A stretch of DNA of 34,119 nt from CAZPAN01 sp964581165 (GTDB lineage: Bacteria; Actinomycetota; Coriobacteriia; Coriobacteriales; CADBOM01): assembly GCA_964581165.1 (NCBI GenBank), contig CAZOMM010000013.1, positions 1 through 34,119 on the forward strand, written 5' to 3'. The notes under the pieces were generated by a model. The model had not been told where the DNA came from. It was given only the letters and a program-made list of their open reading frames with translations, and did not search any database. The position numbers and the translations under genes were made by a program. Positions 8,879-16,301 of this stretch are shown in pieces. Each line of letters starts with the position of its first letter. Position 1 is the first letter of the stretch.

Positions 8879-9173
8879 GCAATCCCACTTCTTTCAATAT
8901 CAATATCAAGGTTTGCCAGCAAGGCAAACAACTCTTGTATTGCAGTGCAAATGTTTCAGGTAATCTCAGATAAAACTAATATCAGACAAGGTAGTTTAAC
9001 ACAGGCCTTACTACTGACATTTTTGCCTCGGTAGCAGCCCGCTGATCAGCGCTCAGCGATCCCTGTAGAGCAAAATCAAGAATCAAAACCCTTGAGTTTA
9101 GGCCTTACAAGGCCTTACACAGCCTTACACAACTCCCAGCAGCAGCTAGGCTTTCTTGCTTGAGATATGCCAG
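8879..9173. other. Spacer upstream of mreB: leader hairpin, palindrome, no gene
   Basis: This 295-bp gap separates the TPR gene from mreB. It contains a perfect hairpin GTTTGCC-AGCAA-GGCAAAC (8911-8929) in the mreB leader and duplicated AATATC words beside it. A 12-bp palindrome CGCTGATCAGCG lies at 9040-9051, followed by a second CTCAGCG. A 10-bp tandem repeat lies at 9101-9130. I could not assign a promoter with confidence. No convincing ORF is present. Confidence 0.5.
9101..9130. repeat. 10-bp x3 tandem repeat downstream of the TPR gene
   Basis: GGCCTTACAA, GGCCTTACAC and AGCCTTACAC follow each other without gaps at 9101-9110, 9111-9120 and 9121-9130. Confidence 0.85.
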
Positions 9174-10619
9174 TTAAGCTTCGCTGTCAACGCTATCTTC
9201 ACTGTCAACGCTATCTTCACTGTCAACGCTATCGCTTGATACTTCAGTTGACGGGAAGGCTATCTCAATACCATTGATCTTCCAACCAATCATGCTGGTT
9301 ATACTAGAAAAATCTCTGGTTAAAGATATTTCATAACGAATCTCTCCGCCATCGCTAGTGGTGGCAGTAACAATGGCTAACGAGTCGATTCTTCCCCTTT
9401 CCATATAATCAATTGAGATATCCGTAGTAGAAACCACCGAATTCATGATTCTAGCAATCCTGACACTATCCTCGTCGTTGGTAGAGCTTATCCAGCAATC
9501 AGAAGTGTCTTCTCCAGCAGCATTTTTCTCAAACAATTCCGTGATCACAGTTTCTTGCGTGGGCCAACCAATACCCTGCATAAAAGCAACAAAAACTCCG
9601 CCTAGCGCAAGAACAAGAAGTATGACTACTACCAACAAAATCTTAAGACCAACACGACCCTTTTTAAGCTCAGCAGATTGAATCAGCTCATCAAGGCTGC
9701 CTGACTTGTCAACCGGAAGTTCAAAGAATCCCGTGTCGTCTGCCGATGGAATGCCAGCACCATAGGTCTCGTCATCCGAGTAGGGTTCATCCAAAAATTC
9801 CTCATCTTCCAAACTTTCGTCTATAGAAGAATATTCAGAAATTGCAAAATCCGCTGGCAATTCACCGGTGGAATCCAATACATCTAGGCCGCTGTCATCT
9901 CTAACTACAGTTGCGCTCTTGGCCCTAAAGTAATCAGCCATAGCTGCATCAGACAGCTCATACATATCGTCTGCAGTGGCCTTATCAAAAGACTCTACAG
10001 CTTCTTCCATCTTGCCCTGTGCTACATAGGCCTGCCCCATATTGGCATAGACCTTACGTAGAGTCTCCTGGTCTGGATTAAACTCAAAGATAGCATTGTA
10101 TGTATCGAGGGCATCTTGTGGGCGACCCAAGCCCATAAAACAGACACCCAAATTTAAAAGCGACTTTACTGGAGCAGGATTGCGATTATCCACCGCCGCA
10201 TTTCTAAATGCAGTTCCCGCTGCAGCAAAGTCGCCCATTTGCATATATGCATTACCTAGGCCGTTATAAGCTTTATATGGAGTTGGATAGTCTGGATCTC
10301 GTAGCACGGCCTCAAACTGCTCAACTGCGCGCCCGTACTCCCCCAAGCTCGAAAGGGTTAAACCTAGGTTGGACCTAGTTGATGTTAGATTTTCGTAAGC
10401 AGAATCTTGAAGAGCATGTTCGTAAGCTGCTCCGGCATCCTTGTAGCTGCCGACTTTCATAAGACAATTTCCGAGCATGTGATAAACAAGCCCGTGCTCA
10501 CCTGGATCAAGCGAGTTTCCAGATTTCTTAATACAGGTGTAGTAAATCTTTAAAGCTTCAGAATAATCCCCAGAATCATAGGCCCTCTTGGCCTCATCCA
10601 GCATTTCTCTATTAAGCAA
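9174..10619 (-). CDS. TPR-repeat membrane protein
   Basis: Residues 1-215 of this 481-residue protein are consecutive tetratricopeptide repeats (for example YHMLGNCLMKVGSYKDAGAAYEHAL), a protein-binding scaffold. An acidic linker (about 240-310) leads to a basic stop and one membrane helix at about 324-347. A 110-residue domain follows (350-460) that I do not recognise. The orientation implies TPRs inside and the small domain outside. The C-terminus repeats SVDSED three times, encoded by an 18-bp tandem repeat. The longest start is TTG 10619; ATG 10604, five codons in, is a reasonable alternative, and neither has a strong ribosome site. It lies between the cyclophilin and mreB. Its partner is unknown. 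Confidence 0.8.
   Translation of the reverse strand: MLNREMLDEAKRAYDSGDYSEALKIYYTCIKKSGNSLDPGEHGLVYHMLGNCLMKVGSYKDAGAAYEHALQDSAYENLTSTRSNLGLTLSSLGEYGRAVEQFEAVLRDPDYPTPYKAYNGLGNAYMQMGDFAAAGTAFRNAAVDNRNPAPVKSLLNLGVCFMGLGRPQDALDTYNAIFEFNPDQETLRKVYANMGQAYVAQGKMEEAVESFDKATADDMYELSDAAMADYFRAKSATVVRDDSGLDVLDSTGELPADFAISEYSSIDESLEDEEFLDEPYSDDETYGAGIPSADDTGFFELPVDKSGSLDELIQSAELKKGRVGLKILLVVVILLVLALGGVFVAFMQGIGWPTQETVITELFEKNAAGEDTSDCWISSTNDEDSVRIARIMNSVVSTTDISIDYMERGRIDSLAIVTATTSDGGEIRYEISLTRDFSSITSMIGWKINGIEIAFPSTEVSSDSVDSEDSVDSEDSVDSEA
9183..9234 (-). repeat. 18-bp x3 repeat at the 3' end of the TPR gene
   Basis: CTGTCAACGCTATCTTCA-type units repeat at an 18-bp period (plus strand), ending a few codons before the stop. 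They encode SVDSED-SVDSED-SVDSE. The copies are nearly identical, so this looks like a recent in-frame expansion. Confidence 0.9.
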
Positions 10620-10649
10620 GCTGGCATCCCATCTCTTCTAAACTTCTTG

Positions 10650-10694
10650 CTAGTGTTGAGCCTGTTAGTGTTGAATCCGCTAGTGTTGAGCCAG
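10650..10694 (-). repeat. 15-bp x3 array that copies the cyclophilin stop codon
   Basis: Plus-strand units are 10650-10664, 10665-10679 and 10680-10694, each of the form YTAGTGTTGARYC plus two bases. Read on the minus strand, the first unit is the coding end GCTCAACAC plus TAG of the cyclophilin. The next two repeat it with their own TAA and TAG. The gene's last codons and stop have therefore been duplicated into the spacer. Confidence 0.9.
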
Positions 10695-11213
10695 ATTTTC
10701 TATCTCAATAGATTCGATAACATCTCCAGCACGCAAACTCCAGATTATATCTAATCCCTCTATGGTATCGCCAAAAACGGTATATCCACCATCTAAAAAG
10801 GGCTGATCACCCAAGCAAAAGTAAAACTGTGAGCCAGCAGAATTTGGATTTTGGCTACGTGCCATAGCGAGAGTTCCATCTTTATGAACATTGTTGGGAT
10901 TAGTTGAGTACTCCTCGCGAATCGAATAACCGGGGTTTCCTGTTCCTGGTTGAGGACCACTAACATTGCCCGAAGCCACCTGCTCTGGACTTAGATTGCG
11001 AGTATTTGGACATCCGCCCTGAATAACAAAATCTGGAACATATCTATGAAACTTAAGACCGTTGTAGAAGCCCTTGGTAGCAAGTTCCACAAAATTACCC
11101 ACATGAATAGGTGCATCCTTGCCAGCTAACTGAACTTTGATATCACCTTTGCTGGTACGAATAACTGCAATCTCGTTTCCTGTGGGTTTGTACTGCGGCG
11201 TATAAAGACTCAT
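10680..11213 (-). CDS. Peptidyl-prolyl cis-trans isomerase, cyclophilin type
   Basis: This enzyme catalyses cis-trans isomerisation of Xaa-Pro bonds in protein folding. At 177 residues it is a single cyclophilin domain with no signal peptide or membrane segment, so it should be cytoplasmic. Core motifs are FHRYVPDFVIQGGCP (about 56-70, with the catalytic Arg), MARSQNPNSAGSQFYFCL (about 118-135) and YTVFGDTIEGLD (about 144-155). ATG 11213 is preceded by GGAGG at six bases, a good ribosome site. The last codons are copied downstream in a 15-bp repeat. Confidence 0.93.
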   Translation of the reverse strand: MSLYTPQYKPTGNEIAVIRTSKGDIKVQLAGKDAPIHVGNFVELATKGFYNGLKFHRYVPDFVIQGGCPNTRNLSPEQVASGNVSGPQPGTGNPGYSIREEYSTNPNNVHKDGTLAMARSQNPNSAGSQFYFCLGDQPFLDGGYTVFGDTIEGLDIIWSLRAGDVIESIEIENLAQH

Positions 11214-11338
11214 TTAAAACCTCCGGATCTAGCATTTCCTGTAAAGAGAATGTAAAACATCCCTCCGGTCAGGTGAACGCCTAATCGATTGGCTATTCTC
11301 TCAGGCGCACATTGAATAAATTGTCTTCTTGGTACATT

Positions 11339-11414
11339 TGGTGCCCCCTGTAGGATTCGAACCTACGACCTTCTGCTCCGGAGGCAGACGCTCTATCCCC
11401 TGAGCTAAGAGGGC
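11339..11414 (-). tRNA. tRNA-Arg, anticodon CCG, CCA encoded
   Basis: The sequence folds as a full cloverleaf: acceptor GCCCTCT with AGGGGGC (one G-T pair), D arm GCTC/GAGC, anticodon stem TCTGC/GCAGA with loop CTCCGGA, and T arm GTAGG-TTCGAAT-CCTAC. The anticodon CCG reads CGG (Arg). Discriminator A at 11342 is followed by a genomic CCA (11341-11339). The total is 76 nt with CCA. Confidence 0.96.
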
Positions 11415-11540
11415 ACAGCAAATGAAAATACCACAACAAAATGGCAATGTGTTGCCTTGTCGCTAATGTGCAAGTGCCATCGTTAATATGCAAAGGCCGG
11501 TGTATTAAACCGTATTAAATAGAGGATGGAGTTGCCTGTA

Positions 11541-11590
11541 TTGCTCGGAGTTGCTCGGAGTTGGCCGGTGTTGGCCGGTGTTGGTCGCAC
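11541..11590. repeat. 10-bp tandem array
   Basis: TTGCTCGGAG twice, TTGGCCGGTG twice, then TTGGTCGCAC, with exact 10-bp spacing. A degenerate unit precedes it at 11531. It lies in the 471-bp gap between tRNA-Arg and the ferredoxin gene. That gap holds no convincing ORF: three separate arrays and one terminator fill most of it. Confidence 0.85.
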
Positions 11591-11649
11591 ATAAGCCGCA
11601 GCTACCCGCGTTAGCCACAGCTACCCCCGCAGTTGCCACTCTATGTCAG

Positions 11650-11739
11650 GAGTGGTACAGCTCAGTGTTAATGGTGGTACAACGCAGAGTTAAAGGGTGG
11701 TTAAGCGCAGTGTTAAAGGGTGATTCAATGCAGTGTTAA
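11650..11739. repeat. 22/23-bp x4 tandem array
   Basis: Units at 11650-11671, 11672-11693, 11694-11716 and 11717-11739 each end in CAGWGTTAA and start with a GGTGGT-like block. The array stops five bases before the terminator hairpin at 11744. Confidence 0.85.
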
Positions 11740-11743
11740 CTAA

Positions 11744-11778
11744 AAATCCCCCAGTTGAATCAATCAAGTGGGGGATTT
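11744..11778 (-). terminator. Strong, probably bidirectional intrinsic terminator
   Basis: AAATCCCCCA (11744-11753) pairs with TGGGGGATTT (11769-11778). Past one G-G mismatch, TTGA pairs with TCAA, closing a five-base loop ATCAA. On the minus strand the stem is followed by a T-rich tail, which suits the ferredoxin transcript ending 107 bp upstream. On the plus strand TTTGTTGTATTTATTT follows. Confidence 0.85.
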
Positions 11779-11814
11779 GTTGTATTTATTTCTGAGAAAT
11801 ATCCAAAAGATTTA

Positions 11815-11877
11815 GCGCACTAAAACGTACCAAAAACGTACTAAAAGCACACTAAAACGCGCTAAAACGCACTAAAC
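11815..11877. repeat. ~11-bp x6 tandem array downstream of the ferredoxin gene
   Basis: Degenerate units of the form GYRCTAAAAC recur six times at 9-12 bp spacing, between the ferredoxin stop (11886) and the terminator. Confidence 0.8.
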
Positions 11878-11885
11878 AGCGGCCT

Positions 11886-12059
11886 TTACAGAGTGATTAC
11901 CTCAGAGGGGCAAGAGTCAACGCAAGCGCCACAATCTACGCAATCGTCCTCGCTTACAACAGCAATGTTGTCGTCGTTAATCTCAAGAGCCTCAGAAGGG
12001 CAGGCATCTACACATGCAGCACATCCAACACAATTCTCAGCATCAATAATAACGGCCAT
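11886..12059 (-). CDS. 2x[4Fe-4S] ferredoxin, 57 residues
   Basis: This is a small clostridial-type electron carrier for low-potential anaerobic metabolism. Two cluster-binding motifs are complete: CVGCAACVDACP (about residues 10-21) and CVDCGACVDSCP (about 40-51). Length and acidity fit the family. I chose ATG 12059 because AAGGAGAG lies six bases upstream; a longer in-frame reading to 12152 adds an unrelated Cys-rich leader without a ribosome site. A near-consensus promoter lies at 12271-12298, giving a leader of about 200 nt. It is transcribed alone and ends at the hairpin 11744-11778. Confidence 0.93.
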   Translation of the reverse strand: MAVIIDAENCVGCAACVDACPSEALEINDDNIAVVSEDDCVDCGACVDSCPSEVITL

Positions 12060-12270
12060 TTCTCTCTCCTTCTTTCTTCTAATTTTTACTAGATCATCCC
12101 AAATGTTGCATCGCATACAACAACGGCCACCACATCCAACAAGCGAGTCCAATAAACGAAAAGATCAAGACAGCAAAACCCCATTTTTGCCGCCTAATTT
12201 CCCGCCCTACGCTCGTTCAGCAAAAAACTGCCTAAAAGCTAGATACAGGCCGGATACACGACAATTTCGA

Positions 12271-12298
12271 ATGATAAAGAGCTGCGGACAGTTGTCAA
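12271..12298 (-). promoter_or_regulatory. Sigma-70-type promoter reading toward the ferredoxin gene
   Basis: On the minus strand TTGACA (12298-12293, 6/6) and TATCAT (12276-12271, 5/6) are separated by 16 bp. The predicted start site near 12264 leaves a leader of about 205 nt before ATG 12059. A 7-bp hairpin with a 5-nt loop lies in the leader at 12104-12122. Confidence 0.65.
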
Positions 12299-12339
12299 CT
12301 TTGTTAAAAGTCGACCGGATGGCATTTGACGGAAACGGC

Positions 12340-12361
12340 ATTCAATTAAAGCTCAATTAAA
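12340..12361 (-). repeat. 11-bp duplication including the glycosyltransferase stop codon
   Basis: On the minus strand TTTAATTGAGC (12361-12351), which contains the TGA stop, is repeated as TTTAATTGAAT (12350-12340). It is the smallest of the stop-codon duplications in the window. Confidence 0.7.
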
Positions 12362-13435
12362 TTTCCATATTCTGCGAGCAATGCGATACAAGAAGGTAAT
12401 CACACATTCCCCTGCGCGGCCCTTGAAATTGCAACCTATACCCATGGCCTTGTGCCTAAGAACCGGATAGATTCCGGGATTGTGATCTCTTAGATAGTTC
12501 CAGATTCCATCTCTTAATTCAAAACGATCTTTCCTATCAGAAAGGATTGCAAAAACGCTACAAATTACAAGCATCATAAGAAGATAGTTGACCATGTAGT
12601 TTCTAAGCTTTGGATTTTTGACCTCATAGGCAAGATCGTGAGAATCGATCATTATGCGAGTGATGCGCAGCTGCTGATCAATTCGGCTTATCATCACCTT
12701 TTCGTTAACCGATTGATCCTCACGACCAATCAAGTAGTGATACAAATCCAAATCGATGTAAAAGAGAGTCTTTACATGAGGAAGTGGAACGTAAACAAAG
12801 ATGTTGTCCACATAAAAAGTATGTTCAGGCAGACGAATCCCAGAATCTTTTAGCAGGGCTGTGCGATATATCACTGTATGCATGATCATATAGCGCGACA
12901 CCGGAAATTTTTTGACCTCATCCCAGCCAAAAACTCTACCTTCTGGAAGCAAGCCCTTAAAGTCCATGACCTCACGACCGCGCTCCATATTCTCATACAC
13001 ATAATTTGTAAGAACCATATCCACTGGATCTGAACTCCGAGAAAAGGTCTCTAGAAGCTCAATCGTCACAAGCAGTGAGTCTGGATCCAGCCAGTCATCA
13101 GAGTCGACAACCTTAAAATAAAGACCCTTGGCACAATCTAAACCCTTGTTAACCGCACCACCATGCCCGGCATTTTCTTGATGTATGGCCTTGATTAGCC
13201 CAGGGTATTTCTCTTGCCAAGCATCTGCAACCTCAAAAGTGTTGTCCTTGGTAGAGCCATCGTCTACTACAAGTATCTCAACCTTATCATGATGCCCTTG
13301 AGTTCCATCAATCAGCGATTGGATGCAGCGACCCATATACTCTGCGGAGTTATAACAGGGCACCGTAAAGGTGATGATCTTTACGTCTCCCCCACAATTC
13401 TTGGTAGCTTCGCTGATAGCTTCGTTGATATCCAT
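12353..13435 (-). CDS. Family 2 glycosyltransferase
   Basis: This enzyme transfers a sugar from a nucleotide-sugar donor, probably during assembly of a cell-surface glycan. The GT-A fold is clear in the first 130 residues: FTVPCYNSAEYMGRCIQSL, then LVVDDGSTKDNT (nucleotide-binding Asp), HQENAGHGGAVNKGL and VVDSDDWLDPDSL (the metal-binding DxD). No membrane helix is obvious, apart from a short hydrophobic stretch near residue 290. ATG 13435 is chosen because AAGGAGG lies 11 bases upstream, overlapping the glf stop. The longer reading to 13537 is antisense-like sequence inside glf. It starts 16 bp after glf. The partner suggests galactofuranose transfer, by inference. Confidence 0.9.
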   Translation of the reverse strand: MDINEAISEATKNCGGDVKIITFTVPCYNSAEYMGRCIQSLIDGTQGHHDKVEILVVDDGSTKDNTFEVADAWQEKYPGLIKAIHQENAGHGGAVNKGLDCAKGLYFKVVDSDDWLDPDSLLVTIELLETFSRSSDPVDMVLTNYVYENMERGREVMDFKGLLPEGRVFGWDEVKKFPVSRYMIMHTVIYRTALLKDSGIRLPEHTFYVDNIFVYVPLPHVKTLFYIDLDLYHYLIGREDQSVNEKVMISRIDQQLRITRIMIDSHDLAYEVKNPKLRNYMVNYLLMMLVICSVFAILSDRKDRFELRDGIWNYLRDHNPGIYPVLRHKAMGIGCNFKGRAGECVITFLYRIARRIWKFN

Positions 13436-13451
13436 CGGCTTAAGTGCCTCC

Positions 13452-14657
13452 TTATGCGCAAAGCATATCGGAAAGCTCCAAAGCCTTGGAGACGATGGCA
13501 TCCATGTTGTAGTACCTATACTCGGCCAAGCGACCAATCAAGTACAGATTAGAAAATCCATTTGCAAGCTCTTTGTACTGGCTATAGTGACGCTGATTTT
13601 CATCGCTGATTATTGCGTAATAAGGAATCTGGGTTTGAGGATCTGTATAAGCCCTAGGATACTCTTTCATGATTGTTGTTACGTCGAGATCCTGCCCGGT
13701 GAGATAGGTGAACTCAGTTATGCGAGTGTAATCCTCGCTAACTGTGTAATTAACTGTTCCACAGGGCTGGTAATGCTTGCACTCGTGAGTCTCGTAAACA
13801 AAATCGAGCGAGCGATAAGGCAGATGCCCAAAGCGATTATCAAACAGCTCATCAAGGGCCCCGCTATAAACAACAATCCCTTGATAGGGCTTACCATCTA
13901 CTTCTATATGGGAGTCTTGATCGTCCTCTATAAAAGTAAGGACATCGCGGCCATCTACAGATAGAAAAACATCGATATTGGAATGGTCGAGCATCTGCTC
14001 AAACATGGCCGTATAGCCATTAAGCGGCATGCCTTGATAAGTATCTTGGAAATAGCGATTATCGCGAGAAATAAAAACAGGAACCCTAGCCGTAACAGAA
14101 GCATCAACTTCCTCGGGCCTTTGTCCCCATTGCTTCATCGTGTAATGAAGAAAAACGTTCTCGTAAACAAAGTCTGCAATCTCTGAAAGATCGGGATCGT
14201 TTTGCTCACGAAGCTCAATGATAGGAACCTTGCGCTCATCTCCAAAAACCTCGATTAGCTTGTCAATGTAGCGCTGTGCCTTTTCTTTTTCAAAAACAAC
14301 CTCCATGGAGTTTTTGTTAAAAGGAACTGGAATAAAGCTGCCACCTAGGTTTGCCAGCACCTCGTGCTGATAGTCGATCCACTCTGTAAAACGAGACAGA
14401 TACTCGTAAGCCCTCTTGTCATTAGTGTGAAAGATATGCGGACCATACATATGAACGAGCACTCCGGCCTCATCTAATGCATCGTAGGCATTGCCTCCCA
14501 CATGATCGCGAGACTCAAGTATGGCAACTTTTTTGTTTGCCCTCTCAGCAAGCTCTCGAGCAACTACCGACCCTGCAAATCCAGAGCCTATGACTATGGC
14601 ATCGTAATTTGCGAGCTCTAGGGCTAGGGCCTTATTCGAGATATCCATAATAGGCAT
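13452..14657 (-). CDS. glf: UDP-galactopyranose mutase
   Basis: This flavoenzyme interconverts UDP-galactopyranose and UDP-galactofuranose, the donor for galactofuranose-containing surface glycans. The 401 residues match the family. The FAD-binding motif YDAIVIGSGFAGSVVARELA lies at about 18-37. The conserved stretch VGGNAYD...GPHIFHTND is at about 53-80, MKQWGQRPEEVDASV at about 175-190, and the C-terminal NLYLIGRLAEYRYYNMD near 375-391 contains the Arg/Tyr substrate and flavin contacts. It heads a two-gene unit with the glycosyltransferase. M1 (14657) and M4 (14648) are both possible starts. Confidence 0.95.
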   Translation of the reverse strand: MPIMDISNKALALELANYDAIVIGSGFAGSVVARELAERANKKVAILESRDHVGGNAYDALDEAGVLVHMYGPHIFHTNDKRAYEYLSRFTEWIDYQHEVLANLGGSFIPVPFNKNSMEVVFEKEKAQRYIDKLIEVFGDERKVPIIELREQNDPDLSEIADFVYENVFLHYTMKQWGQRPEEVDASVTARVPVFISRDNRYFQDTYQGMPLNGYTAMFEQMLDHSNIDVFLSVDGRDVLTFIEDDQDSHIEVDGKPYQGIVVYSGALDELFDNRFGHLPYRSLDFVYETHECKHYQPCGTVNYTVSEDYTRITEFTYLTGQDLDVTTIMKEYPRAYTDPQTQIPYYAIISDENQRHYSQYKELANGFSNLYLIGRLAEYRYYNMDAIVSKALELSDMLCA

Positions 14658-14783
14658 TTAAACTCCTCATGGATCGTATCAACAGTATTATTCTTCCCTT
14701 AAAAATATTGACGACACTTTAGGCCATCACGCATACCCACGGTATTCTACTCCATGGATTACAAAGCTACATTAACTGCAAAT

Positions 14784-14828
14784 TCTCAGCGGAGACGATC
14801 TCAGCGGAGACGATCTCAGCGGAGAAGA
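14784..14828. repeat. 15-bp x3 tandem repeat upstream of pta
   Basis: TCTCAGCGGAGACGA occurs at 14784-14798 and 14799-14813 exactly and at 14814-14828 with one change. A degraded GGAGAAGACT follows near 14842. It lies in the 328-bp divergent gap between glf and pta. In that gap I could not place a convincing promoter; TTGACG (14942) with GATTAT (14964) at 16 bp is a weak candidate that would start transcription inside the ribosome site. Confidence 0.85.
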
Positions 14829-14985
14829 CTACTAGTCTCATGGAGAAGACTCATAGAGAACGAGCTAGTTGTAGGCACACTCCATCAAAACAAAAAGAGG
14901 ATTATTTTAACTTTTCTGAGCTTTTGATAAGGTAAAGATCATTGACGGGTCTTTTTATTACTCGATTATGAAAGGATTTGGCGAT

Positions 14986-15978
14986 ATGAGTGATTTTTTG
15001 GACAAAGCCGTCGAGCAGGCTAAGGCCGATCTGCAGACCATCGTACTCCCCGAAGGCGAAGATGAACGCATTGTCAAAGCAGCCAGAATGGCAACAGATG
15101 CAAAAATCGCCAAAATAATTCTTTTAGGAGATCCCGGCAAAATCTCAGAACACGGGATATCACTAGACGGAATCGAAGTCATTGATCCTGCTAATTCGGC
15201 CGATCATGACGAAATGGCAGCCGAGCTTGCCGAAATTCGCAAGAAAAAGGGAATGACCATTGAGCAGGCTTCCGAGACCATTAAAGATGCCACCTATCAC
15301 GGTGTAATGATGGTAAAGATGGGCAAGGCCGATGGCATGGTAAGCGGTGCTTGCCACTCAACAGGAGATACCTTGCGTCCCGCACTACAAATCCTAAAAA
15401 CTGCACCCGGAAGCAAAATTGTCTCCTCTTTCTTTGTGATGATTGTTCCCGATTGTGAATTTGGCAGCCAGGGCAAGTTTGTATTTGCCGACTGCGGACT
15501 TAATCAATATCCAAGCGCCGAAGAGCTTGCAGAGATTGCGATTAGCTCAGCTGAGAGTTTTAGATCCTTTATCAACGAAGAGCCAGTTGTGGCCATGCTT
15601 GCCCACTCAAGCTACGGAAGTGCAAAGGGCGAATCGGTAGACAAGGTTGTTGAGGCTACAAAGATTGCTAAAGAAAAGGCTCCCGACTTACTTCTCGATG
15701 GCGAATTGCAGCTCGATGCGGCAATTGTTCCTTCGGTTGGAGAATCAAAGGCCAAGGGTTCAAAGGTTGCAGGTCATGCAAATGTGCTTATCTTCCCCGA
15801 AATCGATGCCGGAAATATTGGTTATAAATTAGTTCAACGTCTTGCCAAGGCCGAGGCTTACGGCCCGATCATGCAGGGTCTTGCAGCCCCTGTAAACGAT
15901 CTGTCTAGAGGTTGTTCTGCAGAAGATGCCTACGGAGTAATTGCAATTACGGCAATACAATGCCAAAAGCAAAAGTAG
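14986..15978 (+). CDS. pta: Phosphate acetyltransferase (phosphotransacetylase)
   Basis: This enzyme converts acetyl-CoA and phosphate to acetyl phosphate and CoA, the first step of fermentative acetate formation. The single PTA domain (about 330 residues) is the short form without the N-terminal regulatory domain. Family motifs include IVLPEGEDERIVKAA near 20-34, DGMVSGACHSTGDTLRPAL near 115-133 and the C-terminal NDLSRGCSAEDAYGVIAITA. ATG 14986 has AAAGGA nine bases upstream; ATG 14968, six codons earlier, has no ribosome site. Acetate kinase, its usual partner, is not adjacent: the next gene is an alcohol dehydrogenase 323 bp away. Confidence 0.95.
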   Translation: MSDFLDKAVEQAKADLQTIVLPEGEDERIVKAARMATDAKIAKIILLGDPGKISEHGISLDGIEVIDPANSADHDEMAAELAEIRKKKGMTIEQASETIKDATYHGVMMVKMGKADGMVSGACHSTGDTLRPALQILKTAPGSKIVSSFFVMIVPDCEFGSQGKFVFADCGLNQYPSAEELAEIAISSAESFRSFINEEPVVAMLAHSSYGSAKGESVDKVVEATKIAKEKAPDLLLDGELQLDAAIVPSVGESKAKGSKVAGHANVLIFPEIDAGNIGYKLVQRLAKAEAYGPIMQGLAAPVNDLSRGCSAEDAYGVIAITAIQCQKQK

Positions 15979-16301
15979 TGGACTTTTTGAAGTGGCTGAC
16001 TTCGTGAGGTGGAGTTCATAACTCATCCCAAAAATGGGTCAAATGCGGGTATGTAAAAAATTGCTTGGATTTACAAAATTCTAAGTAGTGCAGGAAGATT
16101 CATTATTATTCATAAAAAGTTAATTTTCATGGGTTTTATTTATAGGAATGCATGAATTTTATTTCATTATTAGAATAATTCAGAAATTTTTGCTTTCCTT
16201 TCTTTTTTTAGACTTTTTGTGAAAACCCGCGATAGTCTGTAGCACGGTAGCACGGAGTTGCTGAAAATCGTAAGCATCGATCAAAGTTTAGGAGCAAAAG
16301 T
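15979..16301. other. AT-rich spacer between pta and the alcohol dehydrogenase
   Basis: The first 50 bases after pta hold degenerate AGTGG-CTT repeats. From about 16060 to 16210 the DNA is distinctly more AT-rich than anywhere else in the window, with T runs and the palindrome ATTATT-AG-AATAAT at about 16168-16181. This may be a promoter/operator region for the dehydrogenase, but I cannot pick a single promoter. No ORF is seen. Confidence 0.5.

Noticed and set aside
11293..11493. 66-codon minus-strand ORF
   Set aside because: It reads straight through tRNA-Arg; the SSGDRASASGAEGRRFES stretch is a translated tRNA.
11551..11739. 62-codon plus-strand ORF
   Set aside because: It is made of two tandem arrays and has no ribosome site or recognisable protein character.
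11531..11877. Repeat-rich spacer considered as a CRISPR array
   Set aside because: Units of 10-23 bp follow each other with no unique spacers, and no cas gene is near.
12060..12152. N-terminal extension of the ferredoxin
   Set aside because: The added Cys-rich residues have no family match or ribosome site, while ATG 12059 has AAGGAGAG at proper distance.
11893..12360. 155-codon plus-strand ORF
   Set aside because: It is antisense to the ferredoxin and its leader. The ferredoxin frame has two complete cluster motifs and a ribosome site.
13436..13537. N-terminal extension of the glycosyltransferase
   Set aside because: It lies inside glf in another frame and would skip a good ribosome site before ATG 13435.
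13371..13964. 197-codon plus-strand ORF
   Set aside because: It is a shadow of glf and the glycosyltransferase start, both strongly identified on the minus strand.
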